From assembly GCA_963801055.1 (NCBI GenBank), contig CAWDDE010000003.1:124001-188000 (forward strand): a stretch of 64,000 nucleotides of DNA, written 5' to 3'. Source of the stretch: DASUPK01 sp963801055 (GTDB lineage Bacteria; Actinomycetota; Thermoleophilia; Solirubrobacterales; 70-9). The notes beneath the pieces are model-generated. The model was not told the origin of the DNA. It saw nothing but the letters and a program-made list of their open reading frames with translations, and ran no database searches. The position numbers and the translations under genes are program-made. Of the stretch, positions 38,791-48,833 are shown piece by piece (position 1 is the stretch's first letter; every line of letters starts with the position of its first letter).

Positions 38791-39198
38791 GTGGGGGGCG
38801 ACCCCAGCTGGGCGGAGATCACCATTGTCTTCTTTATCTCGCACCTGGTCGGCGATTTCATGCTGCAGACCGACTGGCAGGCGGCGAACAAGTACGGCGG
38901 GCTCGGTCGCGACCCGCGAGCCCGGGCAGCTCTCGTCTCGCACGTCACGATCTACACGCTCTGCTTCGTACCCGCGCTGATCTGGGTCGGCGACGAGATC
39001 GGGCTCCTCGCCGCGCTCGGCTTGGCGGCGGTGATCTTCGTGCCGCATCTCGTCATCGACGACGGCCGGGCCGTCAGGGCCTACATGCTCCACGTGAAGC
39101 GGTGCCCGGATCCGCCGCCGGTGGGACTGACGGCGATCGTCGACCAGAGCCTGCATCTGATCTGCCTGTGGGCGACTGCGCTCCTCGCGGTGGCCTGA
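38791..39198 (+). CDS. DUF3307 membrane protein
   Basis: 135 residues with three to four membrane helices. FFISHLVGDFMLQTDWQAAN matches the HLxxDFxxQ signature and AIVDQSLHLICLWATALL the DQxxH motif of DUF3307. GTG at 38791 has GAGGAGGGG just upstream. Function unknown. It is the last intact gene before the decayed block. Confidence 0.82.
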   Translation: MGGDPSWAEITIVFFISHLVGDFMLQTDWQAANKYGGLGRDPRARAALVSHVTIYTLCFVPALIWVGDEIGLLAALGLAAVIFVPHLVIDDGRAVRAYMLHVKRCPDPPPVGLTAIVDQSLHLICLWATALLAVA

Positions 39199-39259
39199 TT
39201 CCAGATATGCCTCACGCTAGGAGAGGGGTGGGGACCCACTCCAGGGGGCGAGGGGGCTA

Positions 39260-40640
39260 CACAGGAGGCCAGGGGGCTACTTGCGATGTCGGCCCTCAAG
39301 GGCTCGATCGACGCGCCGCCCTAGATCTGCAGGCGCTTGAGCGCGGCCCGAATCTGCTCCTGAGACTTTTACTCAACGCCTACAACATCGTCTTCGCGGC
39401 GTTCCTGGTGGCGGCGGGGCGGATCGCGGACCTGCTTGGCCGGCGCAAGAATGATTTCTCTTCGGCCTCGTAGTCTTCACGCTAGCATAGGGTATCTGCG
39501 ACGACGGCTCACTCGGCGGGGGCACTGATCGGCTTTAGACTGATTCAGGCGCTAGGCGCAGCGTTACTCGTCAACGACTCGCTTGGCCTGGTGCTCCAGG
39601 CCTTCAACGCGGATAGGCGCGCGCACGCCGTGGCGCTGCTACTCCGCGGTAGGGGCATAGGCCGAAGGCATCGGAAAGTCGCTGGGCGGTCTGCTAGAGT
39701 CAGCGCCAGCGACTGGAGGCTCGTCTTCCTGGTGAAAGTTCCGGTCGGGATCGCGGCTATAAACTTTAGAGTCGCTTACTGGTGGAGAGCTGTGAAGCGA
39801 GGCCGCCGCAGGCTGCCGGACCTAGCGGAGCGATGCTGTTCGCGAGTGGCGGTCGCCGCTCTAGTGCTTGGGGTAGTGAAGGGGGAGGAGTGGGATTGGG
39901 GGAGCACCAGGATACTCGGCGTCCTTCGGACGTAGCGCTCGTGCTAGGAGCGGTCTTCATCCGACGCTGCAGCAGACACCGCTCACCAATCATCGACCTA
40001 TGGACTGCTTCGGATACCGCACCTTCTCCGTGGCAAACTCGATGACCATCATCGACGCCGCGGGCTTCTACGGCTACACACTGAGAAACGTGCTCTAACT
40101 CACACAGAGTCTGGCAGTACTAAAGTGCTGGAGGCAGGCCTTGCGATCACAAAGGGGCAGGTGGTCGACACGGTAGATTGACGGGGCAGAGCAGCCGCGT
40201 GGCGGAACGAATAGGGAAAACGCTGAGGTACTCGTCGACGGGGGCCTGATCTGGGGAGCGAAGGGCTCGTCTGGTTCATCGAGCGAGTCGGGCTGCAAGC
40301 CCGATTTCACGGGCGAGTGGCTGCCGGGAATGATCATACTGGGCACCGGTGCAGGGAATCGCTCTTAGCAAAACTGAGCGGCGCCGCGGTAGACTCAGAG
40401 AAAGGGGAGGCGTTAGAGACGGCTACAGGGCTAAACTCGGTGGCAAGACAGATCGGCGAAGAACTAGGCGTGGCGGCAGTTGTCGACGATCCTAGGGAAT
40501 CGCCAAACCCGCTCGATACACGTCGGTCGAAGAGCGCCTTCGACAACGCTTGGAGCTTCTCCGCGGTCTGCCTGCTAGACAGCGGGAGTAGGCTGCGTCG
40601 GAGTGAGCCGGCGTGCGGGACAGAGAGACGACGTATAGAG
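39260..40640 (+). pseudogene. Decayed DHA2-type MFS drug transporter
   Basis: Fragments in changing frames match a 14-helix DHA2 (EmrB/QacA-like) exporter in order: LNAYNIVFAAFLVAAGRIAD with the LLGRR motif, then ALGAALLVNDSLGLVLQAFN, SASDWRLVFLVKVPVGIAAI, FTGEWLPGMIILGTGAG, GEALETATGLNSVARQIG and KSAFDNAWSFSAVCLLDSG. Unlike other genes here, it has stops, deletions and many substitutions, and the local composition is visibly richer in A and T. The N-terminal start is lost. No product is expected. Confidence 0.75.
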
Positions 40641-40649
40641 TAAGAGATC

Positions 40650-41961
40650 GCCATCGATTGAGGCTCGCGCCGCACGGCTGGTATATCACCCGAGGCCGAG
40701 CCGAAGACCCGTCCCCGACCGCCGAGCGCAACCCGACCGACGGCGGCAGACGCAAGACAAAAAAGCGCGAGAGACAGAATCGGCGGCGAGACTTCCTAGA
40801 GAAAGCGAGCGCCGATCTTAGACGAGGCTGTTCCGCCGAGGTGCGAAGCAGATCGCGGAGGAACACTCGCGAGCAAGAATCTGAAAGCGGGAGAGTGGCT
40901 ATAACGGGAGGGAGAAGAAGGGCGATGCGATCTTAGTGATACAAGCGGGACGGCTCGAGATAGTCTCAAAGAGAGGGCAACGTAATGCGAGTACTCGGCT
41001 GCGGAGAGGCACTTGGTGAGCTGGCTCTGATCACCTGGTCGACGCGCTCGGCCTCGGCGCGCGCGGCACGAGACACGAGACTGATAGACATCGACCGACG
41101 CTGAGTTCCAGACGCTCCTCAAGAGAGTCGCCCGGAGTCTCGCTCGCGCTCACCCAAACGCTCGAGGATGCAGCTGCGAATCAGGTCGGTGACGCGAAAA
41201 GAGTGAGAGAGATGCAAAGTGACTGTCGCGGTCGTTCCACTGGATGAAAGAGTAACAGAGGCGCGAGAACTGGCAGAGAGTATCAGCGACGGCGCTAGGA
41301 AGACATGAGGGAGAGATCGACGTGATCGACGGAATCGATCGTGGAGAGGAAGCGCGAGGACGACGAACCGGTGTCGCGGTGTTAGGGACCGCTGCTCGAC
41401 TGAAGCGGAGTAGCGCTAACGACCAGGTAGTGATGCGTAGCGGACCCCCTCGGGGAGGAGGACGAAGTGGACTAACTTCTGCCTGCAGCGCGACAGAACG
41501 CATACTCGCCGTCGAGCAGCGGAGGCGCAAGGTAGGCGGAAGAGGCCCGCGGGCCGTCCTGCGGGGCTGCGACCTCGTTGCGCTTGGACGTCGCTGGAAG
41601 GATCCGGCTGCTCTGGCGGCGTGGGCCGAGTCTCTTGACCCGATCGAGACGCACGACGATCTGTGAGGAGACGATAGAACGCGGATGTCGCGCGGGCGGC
41701 GCGACGCCTTGCCGGCCACTCGCGTCGGGAATAGTGCTGTCCGGGGGCGGCGAGCGAGCCTTCTCGCACATCGGCGTGCTCGAGGAGCTGGAGGGGGCCG
41801 GCCTGGAGATCGATCGAGTCGCCGGCGTCAGCGTGGGCGACTACATCGGGGGGATGTTCGCGATGGGCATGGACGGACGAGGAGATCGACGCCCGCTGCT
41901 AGAGGAGTGGATCCGGCGAACTGGCAGCTCGGCGACTACACCTTGCCGCGCCACTCTGGTT
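40650..41961 (+). pseudogene. Decayed and truncated cyclic-nucleotide-binding patatin-like phospholipase
   Basis: The first half keeps a CAP-type cyclic nucleotide-binding domain, best seen at 40985-41100 as MRVLGCGEALGELALITWST then RSASARAARDTRLIDIDR. The second half has the patatin start GIVLSGGGERAFSHIGVLEE and the nucleophile motif GVSVGDYIGGMFAMGMD at 41727-41880. NTE-type enzymes combine these two domains. Frames change many times with stops between. The patatin domain breaks off near DYTLPRHS where the pdhC stop begins, so the Asp of the catalytic dyad and the C-terminus are missing. DHA2 transporter and NTE genes adjoining suggests a former operon. Confidence 0.68.
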
Positions 41962-43340
41962 CTAGAGGGCGAGGCCCAGAGGCTCCTCGAGCAGCTCCCT
42001 GACGCGCGCCAGGAAGATCGCGCCGTCGGCGCCGTAGAGGATGCGGTGGTCGCAGGCCAGGGTGACGCCCATCAGCTGGCGGGCCTCGATCTCGCCCGAG
42101 TCGGTGACGACCGGTTTGGCTTTGACCTCCCCGACGGCCAGGATCCCCGCCTGCGGGGTGTTGATCACGGCGCTGAAGTTCGAGATCCCGTACATGCCGA
42201 GGTTGGAGACCGTGAAGGTGCCGCCCGAGAGCTCGGGTGGCGTGATCGAGCCGTCGCTCACCCGCGCCGCGAGAGCCCTGGTCTCCTGGGCGATCCGCCG
42301 CAGCCCCTTCTGGTCGGCGTCGAAGACCGTCGGGACGACGAGGGCGTCCTGGGCGGCGACCGCGACGCCGACGTTGATGCGCGAGTAGAGCTCGATCCGC
42401 CCGTCGCGGTAGGCGCCGTTGGCGCGCGGGTGCTCGCGCAGGGCGAGGGCGCAGGCCTTGACCACCATGTCGTTGAAGGTCGGGACGGCTTCGCCCTCCT
42501 TCGCCATCGCCTTGAGCTTGGCGCGGCCCTCGACCGCGGCGGTCATGTCGAATCTCGGCCTGCAGGTAGAAGTGCGGCGCCGTCGCCTTCGACTCGGCCA
42601 TGCGGCGGGCGACGGTCTGCTGGAGCTTGGTGAGCTCCACCACCTCGACCTGGCCCTTGGCGGTCTCGGGCTTCTCGGCGACGCCCGGGGTCGGGCCGGC
42701 GGGAGCCGCGGTCGGCGGAGCCGCCGGTGCCGCGGGGGCGCGGCGCGGGAGCGGCTGGGGCCGCGACGCCCGAGGCCAGAGCCCGCTCGACGTCGGCCTT
42801 GACGATCCGCCCGCCCGGCCCGGACCCGCACAGCGCTTGGAGGTCGAGCCCGCGATCGCGGGCGATCCGCCTGGCGATCGGGGAGGCCTTCACGCGCCCG
42901 TCGCCGCCAACACCGGCTGGGGAAGGTGTAGCCGCCGGCGTCGCAGGTGCCGGCGGCGTGGCCGGGGCTGACGGCGCCAGCGGGCTCCCGCTGTTCGATG
43001 GCCGGCTGATCTGCGCTTGGAGCTTGAGCGGTGGATTCGTCGCCGGCCCTGCCCGCTGACGCGGCGCCCCGGGCGCGCCGCCATTGCCGCCCGACGACCT
43101 CGCGAAGCATCCCCGACCCGCGCGATCGGGTCCCCGACCGGCAGCGTGTCGCCCTCCTGCGCCAGGATCTCGACGATCGGTCCCGGCGAGATCCGACTCG
43201 TAGACCATGTTCGCCTTGTCGGTCTCGATCTCGACCAGCTCGTCGCCAACGGCGACCTCGTCCCCGACGGACTTCAGCCAGCGCAGCACCGTGCCCTCCT
43301 CCATCGAGTCCGAGAGCCGCGGCATGACGATCTCCGCCAT
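41962..43340 (-). CDS. pdhC: Pyruvate/2-oxo acid dehydrogenase E2 (dihydrolipoamide acyltransferase), frameshifted
   Basis: E2 core of the pyruvate dehydrogenase complex. The lipoyl domain begins MAEIVMPRLSDSMEEGTVLR, with the lipoylated Lys in IETDKANMVYESDL. A Pro/Ala linker precedes the E3-binding domain (KASPIARRIARDRGLDLQAL, then GPGGRIVKADVERAL), and the acyltransferase domain ends with VTLACDHRILYGADGAIFLA, which has the catalytic His and Asp. At least four extra bases (near 43190, 43100, 42750 and 42555) move it through all frames. ATGA overlaps the pdhB stop. A branched-chain or other 2-oxo acid specificity cannot be excluded. Confidence 0.9.
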
Positions 43341-44333
43341 CAGCGGCTCCCCTCCAGCGTCTGGAGCGCGGCGCTGACCACGTTCTCGGCGTGCGGGATC
43401 GCCGCCTGCTCCATCCGCTTCGAGTAGGGCATGTGGACGTCCGCGCCCGTGACACGCTCGACCGGCGCGTCCAGGTAGTCGAACGCCTGGCCCTGGATCA
43501 GGGCGGCGAGGTTGGCGCCGACGCCGCCGTGCGGCCAGCCCTCCTCGACGATCACGGCCCGGTTCGTCTTCTGCACGGACTTCGAGGATCGTGTCGAGGT
43601 CGAGCGGGCGCAGGGTGCGCGGGTCGATCACCTCGGCCTCCACGCCGTGCTCCTCCGAGAGGGTGCGCGCGGCCTGCAGAGCGACCTCGGCCATCCGCAG
43701 GATGCCGACGATGGTCACGTCGGAGCCCTCGCGGCGGATTGCAGCCTCGCCGAAGTTGACGACGCCGTCGCCGTTCTCCGGGACCTCGCCCCGGACCCCG
43801 TAGAGCGTCTCGTGCTCGATGAAGATCACGGGGTTGTCGTCGCGGATCGCCGCCTTCAGCAGGCCCTTCGCGTCCGCCGGCGTGGAGGGACAGGCGACGA
43901 GCAGTCCCGGGATCTGCAGGAACAGCGCCTCGAAGCTGTGCGAGTGGGTCGGGCCGAGCTGGTGGCCGCCGCCGCCTGGCATCCGGATCACCAGGGGCAC
44001 GCGGACCTGGCCGCCGAACATGTACGGGATCGCCGCGGCGTGGTTGACGATCTGGTCCATCGCCAGCAGCGCGAAGTTGACGGTCATGATCTCGACGATC
44101 GGCCGCAGGCCTCCCATCGCCGCGCCGACCCCCATCCCGACGATCGAGTTCTCGGAGATCGGCGTGTCACGGACCCGCTTCTCGCCGAACTCGTCGAGGA
44201 GCCCCTCGGTGACCTTGAAGGATCCCTGGAACACAGCGACGTCCTCTCCCATGCACGAAGCACGTTCTCGTCGCGGCGCATCTCCTCCGCCATCGCGTCC
44301 CGGAGCGCCTCGCGCATCCGCATCGACGGCCAT
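43340..44333 (-). CDS. pdhB: Pyruvate/2-oxo acid dehydrogenase E1 beta, frameshifted
   Basis: Thiamine-diphosphate enzyme subunit. Sequence in order: MRMREALRDAMAEEMRRDEN, MGEDVAVFQGSFKVTEGLLD, DTPISENSIVGMGVGAAMGG, MPGGGGHQLGPTHSHSFEAL, VIDPRTLRPLDLDTILE and VIVEEGWPHGGVGANLAALI. The ATG at 44333 shares its A with the pdhA stop (TGATG). Extra bases near 44325, two near 44262 (GTGCTTCGTGCATGG for GTGCTCGTGATGG) and more near 43590 disturb the frame. Operon order pdhA-pdhB-pdhC. Confidence 0.92.
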
Positions 44334-45560
44334 CAGTGCACGTCCTCCGGCGGCGTGTCCGGTTGGTCGCCCTCGGCCTCCCGCAGCTCCTCGTCCTCCG
44401 CGTACTCCGCGCCGCGCTCGGCGAGCTGCCGGGCACGCTCTGGCGCGGCTCGCTCCTCCTCAGCGGCGTGGGAGTCAGGCGAGCGCTCGTCGACGCCGTA
44501 CCAGCCGGGCACCTGGTCGCCGAGCACGTAGAGGTCGTCGTAGAGCGAGTCGAGTGGCGGCTCGGGAGAGTTGTCGGCGAACTCGACCGCCTCCACGACG
44601 GTCCTGCTCGGCCTCGTCGCGGATCTCCTGGATCTCGTCCTCGGAGAGCACCTTCTCCTCGATCAGCCGGCGGGCGAAGCTCTCGATCGGGTCCTTGCGC
44701 TGCCACTCCTCGACCTCCTCCTTCTCCCGGTAGACCTCGGGGTCCGCCGCGGAGTGGCCGCGATAGCGGTAGGTGAAGGCCTCGATCAGGGTGGGCTTGC
44801 GGTCCTCCCGGGCCGATGCGGATGTGCTCGGCGACCGATCTCGCGGACGGCGAGCACGTCCATGCCGTCGACCCGCACCCCCGGCACGCCCATTCCCTCG
44901 GCCTTGTGGGCGAGGTCGGTGACGGCCGAGTGGCGCTCGAGCGCGGTCCCCATCCCGTAGAGGTTGTTCTCGACCAGGAAGACGACCGGCAGGCTCCAGA
45001 GGGCCGCCAGGTTCATCGTCTCGCCGAAGTTGCCGGTGTTGGAGGCGCCGTCGCCGAACATGCAGACGGTCACCTCGTCGGTGCCCTTGTAGTCGGAGGC
45101 AGAGGGCGAGTCCGGCGGCCAGCGGCAGGTTCCCGCCGACGATCCCGTAGCCGCCCATGAAGCGGTGCTCGAGATCGAAGATGTGCATCGAGCCGCCGCG
45201 CCCTCCCGAGGTGCCATCGACCCGGCCGAAGAGCTCGGCCATGACCCTCTTGGGATCGGTGCCGCGCGCGATCGCGTGGCCGTGAGTGCGGTAGGTGCCG
45301 ATCAGGTAGTCGTCCTCGCGCATCACCGAGGTGGTGCCGACGATCGTCGCCTCCTCGCCGATCCCAGGTGCAGGAAGCCCCCGGCCTTCGCGCGCTGGTA
45401 CTGACGCCCCGCCTCCTCCTCGAAGCGGCGGATCAGGACCATCAGTCCTGAGCAGCTCGCGGCAGGTGTCCTCGTCCGGGAGCTTCGTGCTCGGCTCGGG
45501 TGCCCGGCCGTCGGCCGAGCTGGCGGCTTCCGCGTCGCGTCTGGTCTTGCTCTGGGCCAC
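44333..45560 (-). CDS. pdhA: Pyruvate/2-oxo acid dehydrogenase E1 alpha, frameshifted
   Basis: Thiamine-diphosphate-binding subunit that decarboxylates pyruvate. The ThDP motif is clear: FGDGASNTGNFGETMNLAAL followed by VVFLVENNLYGMGT. Also seen are GIGEEATIVGTTSVMREDDY, DGTSGGRGGSMHIFDLEHRF and AFTYRYRGHSAADPEVYREK, the last holding the phosphorylation-loop region. Extra bases near 45445, 45380, 45105, 44812 and 44600 split the gene; the C-terminal tail is acidic (EEERAAPERARQLAERGAEY). ATG at 45560 begins MAQSKTRRDAEAASSADGRA. Confidence 0.92.
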
Positions 45561-45628
45561 GGGCTCAGCCTACTCCGGCCGCCGAGAGTGGTCGAAGAAC
45601 CAGGCTGGAGCGGCCCGTACCAGCTCCA

Positions 45629-46231
45629 TCAGGCTTCGGCGGCTGCTCCTACGGCCTCCTCGAGGCGGTCATCGCCCCAGAAGAGCCGGTCGCCCAAGGC
45701 GACGGTCGGGATGCCCTCGACGCCCAGCGCGAGTGCCTCATCTGTGGCCGCCCGTAGGCGGTCCTTGACCGACTGAGTCTCGATGCCCTTGAGCACGGCG
45801 TTGGGGTGGAGCTCGCAGGCCGCTGCGGCGATCAGCACGTTCTCCACGTCGCTCATGTCCCTGCCGGCCGCGAAGACCTGGCGGAAGCAGGCGAGCGAGA
45901 AGGACACGACCCGTCCGGTCTCCTTCGCGTAGACGGCCGCGCGGACGGGGTTGAGGCTGTAGTTGTCGATCGGCCAACCTTCCGGATAGACGACCTTTGG
46001 CAGCCCGCGCTCGTCGGCGCGGCGCTGGATCTCGGTGAAGTCCGCTCTGCGGTCCTCCTCGAAGGACCAGGGTCGCCGCCCCGTCGCCTTCAGGATGTGC
46101 CCGAACGAGATCGGCTGCCACTCGGGCTGCTCGATGCCCGCCTCCGCGAAGACGCCGCTGATGCGCTCGGCCGCCAGATACGAGTAGGGCGAGTTGAAGT
46201 CGAAGTAGAAGGTGGCGCGCATGTCCGTCAT
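45629..46231 (-). CDS. DsbA-family protein, 2-hydroxychromene-2-carboxylate isomerase-like
   Basis: An intact 200-residue kappa-class-GST/DsbA fold. TFYFDFNSPYSYLAAERISG has the catalytic Ser position of HCCA isomerases instead of a CxxC pair, and LGVEGIPTVALGDRLFWGDD has the cis-Pro loop and C-terminal signature. It probably catalyses a glutathione- or thiol-dependent isomerisation or oxidoreduction; no aromatic degradation genes are nearby. It follows the TMEM175-like gene without a gap. Confidence 0.82.
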   Translation of the reverse strand: MTDMRATFYFDFNSPYSYLAAERISGVFAEAGIEQPEWQPISFGHILKATGRRPWSFEEDRRADFTEIQRRADERGLPKVVYPEGWPIDNYSLNPVRAAVYAKETGRVVSFSLACFRQVFAAGRDMSDVENVLIAAAACELHPNAVLKGIETQSVKDRLRAATDEALALGVEGIPTVALGDRLFWGDDRLEEAVGAAAEA

Positions 46232-46822
46232 CTACAACTCCGGACTCCTCATGCCGACGACCATGTAGTACAGCGCGAGCCCCCCATTGATGATCAGCAC
46301 CAGCGCCGGGCTGATGAACGCGACCGCGAGCGCGACGGCGTAGAACGGATTGCCGATCAGGAAGGTGAGGGACGTGCGCCGGATCTCCTCGTCGGTCAGC
46401 TTGACCCCAAGCCGGTCGCGGTGCCTGGTGATGTAGGTCCAGAGTGAGCCGAACGCGACGCCCATCGCGAAGAACGCGGCGCTGTAGACGAACGCTGCGA
46501 CTTCCTCGTCGGCGCCCGACTTGAGGTGCTCAGAGAGGAGGGCGGTGGAGAAGGGGATGAAGACCACCGTCATCAGCACCAGCAGATTGAGGTAGAGAAC
46601 GCCGCGGTCGGCGCGCTGCAGGTGATCGAGGACGCCGTGGTGATTCACCCAGATGATCCCGATCACCCAGAAACTGACGAAGAACGCGGCAAACGAAGGC
46701 CATTCGTCTCCAAGGTCCTGCCAGAGGTTCTCGCCGGTCGGGACGTGGATCTCCAGCACGAGCAACGTGATCGCGACCGCGAAGACCCCGTCGCTGAACG
46801 CCTCTAGACGGCTCTTGCTCAA
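46232..46822 (-). CDS. TMEM175-family (DUF1211) potassium channel-like membrane protein
   Basis: 196 residues with six membrane helices. RLEAFSDGVFAVAITLLVLE is the family filter-helix signature (RxxxFSDGVFAIAxTLLVL), followed by FWVIGIIWVNHHGVLDHL. Bacterial TMEM175 proteins form tetrameric potassium channels. The ATG overlaps the lpdA stop in ATGA, an unexpected partner for a channel. Confidence 0.88.
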   Translation of the reverse strand: MSKSRLEAFSDGVFAVAITLLVLEIHVPTGENLWQDLGDEWPSFAAFFVSFWVIGIIWVNHHGVLDHLQRADRGVLYLNLLVLMTVVFIPFSTALLSEHLKSGADEEVAAFVYSAAFFAMGVAFGSLWTYITRHRDRLGVKLTDEEIRRTSLTFLIGNPFYAVALAVAFISPALVLIINGGLALYYMVVGMRSPEL

Positions 46823-48186
46823 GCGTGGATGGCCCAGCCGTCGACGGCGCGGGCGCCGTCCAGCACCGCCTCCGACATCGTCGGATGCGGGTGGATGATC
46901 CGCTGGAGCTCCGGATAGCCGCCCTCGAGCGCCATCACGTTGACGATCTCGCTGATCATGTCGCAGGCGATGTTGCCGACGATGTGGGCCCCCAGGATCT
47001 CGCCGTACTCCGGGTCGCCGACGATCTTGACCAGGCCCGCCCGGTCGTCGTAGACCACCGAGGCCCCGGCGCCGCCCAGCTTGAACTTGCCGACCTTGAT
47101 CTGGCGCCCGGTCTCCTTCGCCTGCTCCTCGGTCATCCCGACGCTCGCCACCTGCGGGTGGCAGAAGGTCGCGCCGGGGACCAGGTCGACGTTGACCGGC
47201 TCGGTCGGCGCGCCGGCGGCGACCTCGACGGCGACGACGCCCTCCTCCTCGGCCTTGTGGGCGAGGGCGGGGCCCCGGACGAGATCGCCGATCGCGAAGA
47301 CCCCGTCGGCCGACGTGCGCTGGTACTCGTCGATCTCGATCTGACCGCGGTCGTTGGTCTTGACGCCGGCCGCATCGAGGTTGAGCGGGTCCGTGTCGGG
47401 CCGGCGCCCGCCCGCGATCACGAGGTAGTCGGCCTTCACCTCCTCCTCACCCGCCTTGACCTTGACGCCCGTCTTCTGCTCCTCCACCGCCTCGACTTTG
47501 GTGCCGAGCATCACCTCCATGCCGTCCTTCTTGAACTGGCGCTCGACCACCCGCGCCATGTCCTTGTCCTCGAGCGGCAGCAGCTGGTCGAGCATCTCGA
47601 TCAAGGTCACCTCGACCCCCATGCGCGCGTACGCCGAGGCGATCTCCGAGCCGGACGCGCCGGCGCCGGCGACCACGAGCGCCTTCGGCATCGACTCGAG
47701 TGAATAGGCGCCCCAGGTGTCGATCACGCGGTCCGAGAAGTCGATTCCCGGAATCGGCAAGGCGACCGAGCCGGTGGCGAGGATGATCGCCTTCGCCTGA
47801 TGCTCGTCGTCGCCGACCTTCACCTTGCCTCCGCCGGCGAGGGATGCCTCGCCGTGGAGGAACTCGACCTTGTTCTTGTTCCAGAGGAACTCGACGCCGT
47901 CCTCGAGGGTCGCAGACACCCTGGCGCGACGAGCCTGAAGCGCCGGCCAGTCGATCGAGGCACCGTTCGACTTGATGCCCAGATCGGCACCCTCCTCGGT
48001 GACGGTGGAGAAGATCTCGGCGGTGTGCAGCACGGTCTTCGCCGGGATGCAGGCGTAGTTGAGACAGCGCCCGCCGGCCTTGTCCCGCTCCACCACGGCG
48101 GTCTTCTGCCCGAGCTGTCCGGCGCGAATCGCGGCCACGTAGCCCCCGGGACCCCCTCCGATCACGATCACGTCGTACTCGGCCAT
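46819..48186 (-). CDS. lpdA: Dihydrolipoyl dehydrogenase (E3)
   Basis: FAD flavoprotein that reoxidises lipoyl groups for the pyruvate dehydrogenase complex. Intact, 455 residues. FAD site IVIGGGPGGYVAAIRAGQLG, redox disulfide GGRCLNYACIPAKTVLHTAE, NAD site VVAGAGASGSEIASAYARMG, the second FAD motif DGVFAIGDLVRGPALAHKAE and the catalytic His-Glu in IIHPHPTMSEAV are all visible. It is on the same strand as pdhABC but separated by two unrelated genes. Confidence 0.96.
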   Translation of the reverse strand: MAEYDVIVIGGGPGGYVAAIRAGQLGQKTAVVERDKAGGRCLNYACIPAKTVLHTAEIFSTVTEEGADLGIKSNGASIDWPALQARRARVSATLEDGVEFLWNKNKVEFLHGEASLAGGGKVKVGDDEHQAKAIILATGSVALPIPGIDFSDRVIDTWGAYSLESMPKALVVAGAGASGSEIASAYARMGVEVTLIEMLDQLLPLEDKDMARVVERQFKKDGMEVMLGTKVEAVEEQKTGVKVKAGEEEVKADYLVIAGGRRPDTDPLNLDAAGVKTNDRGQIEIDEYQRTSADGVFAIGDLVRGPALAHKAEEEGVVAVEVAAGAPTEPVNVDLVPGATFCHPQVASVGMTEEQAKETGRQIKVGKFKLGGAGASVVYDDRAGLVKIVGDPEYGEILGAHIVGNIACDMISEIVNVMALEGGYPELQRIIHPHPTMSEAVLDGARAVDGWAIHA

Positions 48187-48234
48187 CGGGAAACGACTCT
48201 ATCGGAGGGGATTCGTCGGCTTCCCCCGAGCCGT

Positions 48235-48833
48235 CTAGTCGGCGCCGGGACGGGAGGGCATCTGGATCCGCGCCATCGCGCGGATCATGAAGTAGAAGAG
48301 CGCCGCGGATCCGAGTAGGAGCAGGGTCGTCCCAACCGCCTCGAGCACCGAGGAGACCAGGACCAGGCCGAAGGCGCTGGCGAGCATCATCAGCACGAGC
48401 ACGGTCTGAAACCCGAGCACCGCCCAGTACCGCGCTCGCCACAGGCCTACCGCCATCGCCCAGAGGACGACCGCGAACAGCAGGAGGGGCGCCGGTCGTG
48501 TCGTGGAGTCGCCCGCCTCCACGCCGGCGATCGAGAGTACGCCCTGGACGGTGATCGCGACGGCCAGCAGCGTCGAGACGACGGCGGCGACGGTGACCGC
48601 CCCGGGTCGCTCTCCCTCCTCCAGCGGTTCGAGCCTGGCCCGCGCCGCGGCGTTCCGCTGCTCGTAGCGGCGTGCCATCCTCTCCTCGAAGCTCTCGGAG
48701 TGGCCGGGGTCGCCGTTCCCCTCGGCTCGGTGGCGGGCGCCGGCTGCGCCTCGACCGGCGCGCCCACCCTCTCCGCGGAGCGACGCTTGCGCTTCTGCCG
48801 CTCGGCCCGCTTGCGCTCGCGCGCGCCCGTCAC
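48235..48833 (-). CDS. Membrane protein of unknown function, frameshifted
   Basis: An Arg/Lys-rich N-terminus (MTGARERKRAERQKRKRRSA) and a charged stretch SESFEERMARRYEQRNAAAR precede four predicted membrane helices (GAVTVAAVVSTLLAVAITVQ; LLLFAVVLWAMAVGLW; VLVLMMLASAFGLVLVSSVL; LLLLGSAALFYFMI). The two parts are in frames related by -1 near 48725, where a GGGG run would need one more G. The GTG at 48833 overlaps the thiE stop. No family recognised. Confidence 0.65.

Noticed and set aside
39199..41961. Integrated mobile element or phage remnant
   Set aside because: No integrase, transposase, terminal repeats or att duplication seen; the fragments match transporter and phospholipase genes.
41578..42633. 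Long plus-strand ORF extending into the E2 gene
   Set aside because: Only its first part shows patatin similarity; beyond 41960 it is the antisense of pdhC.
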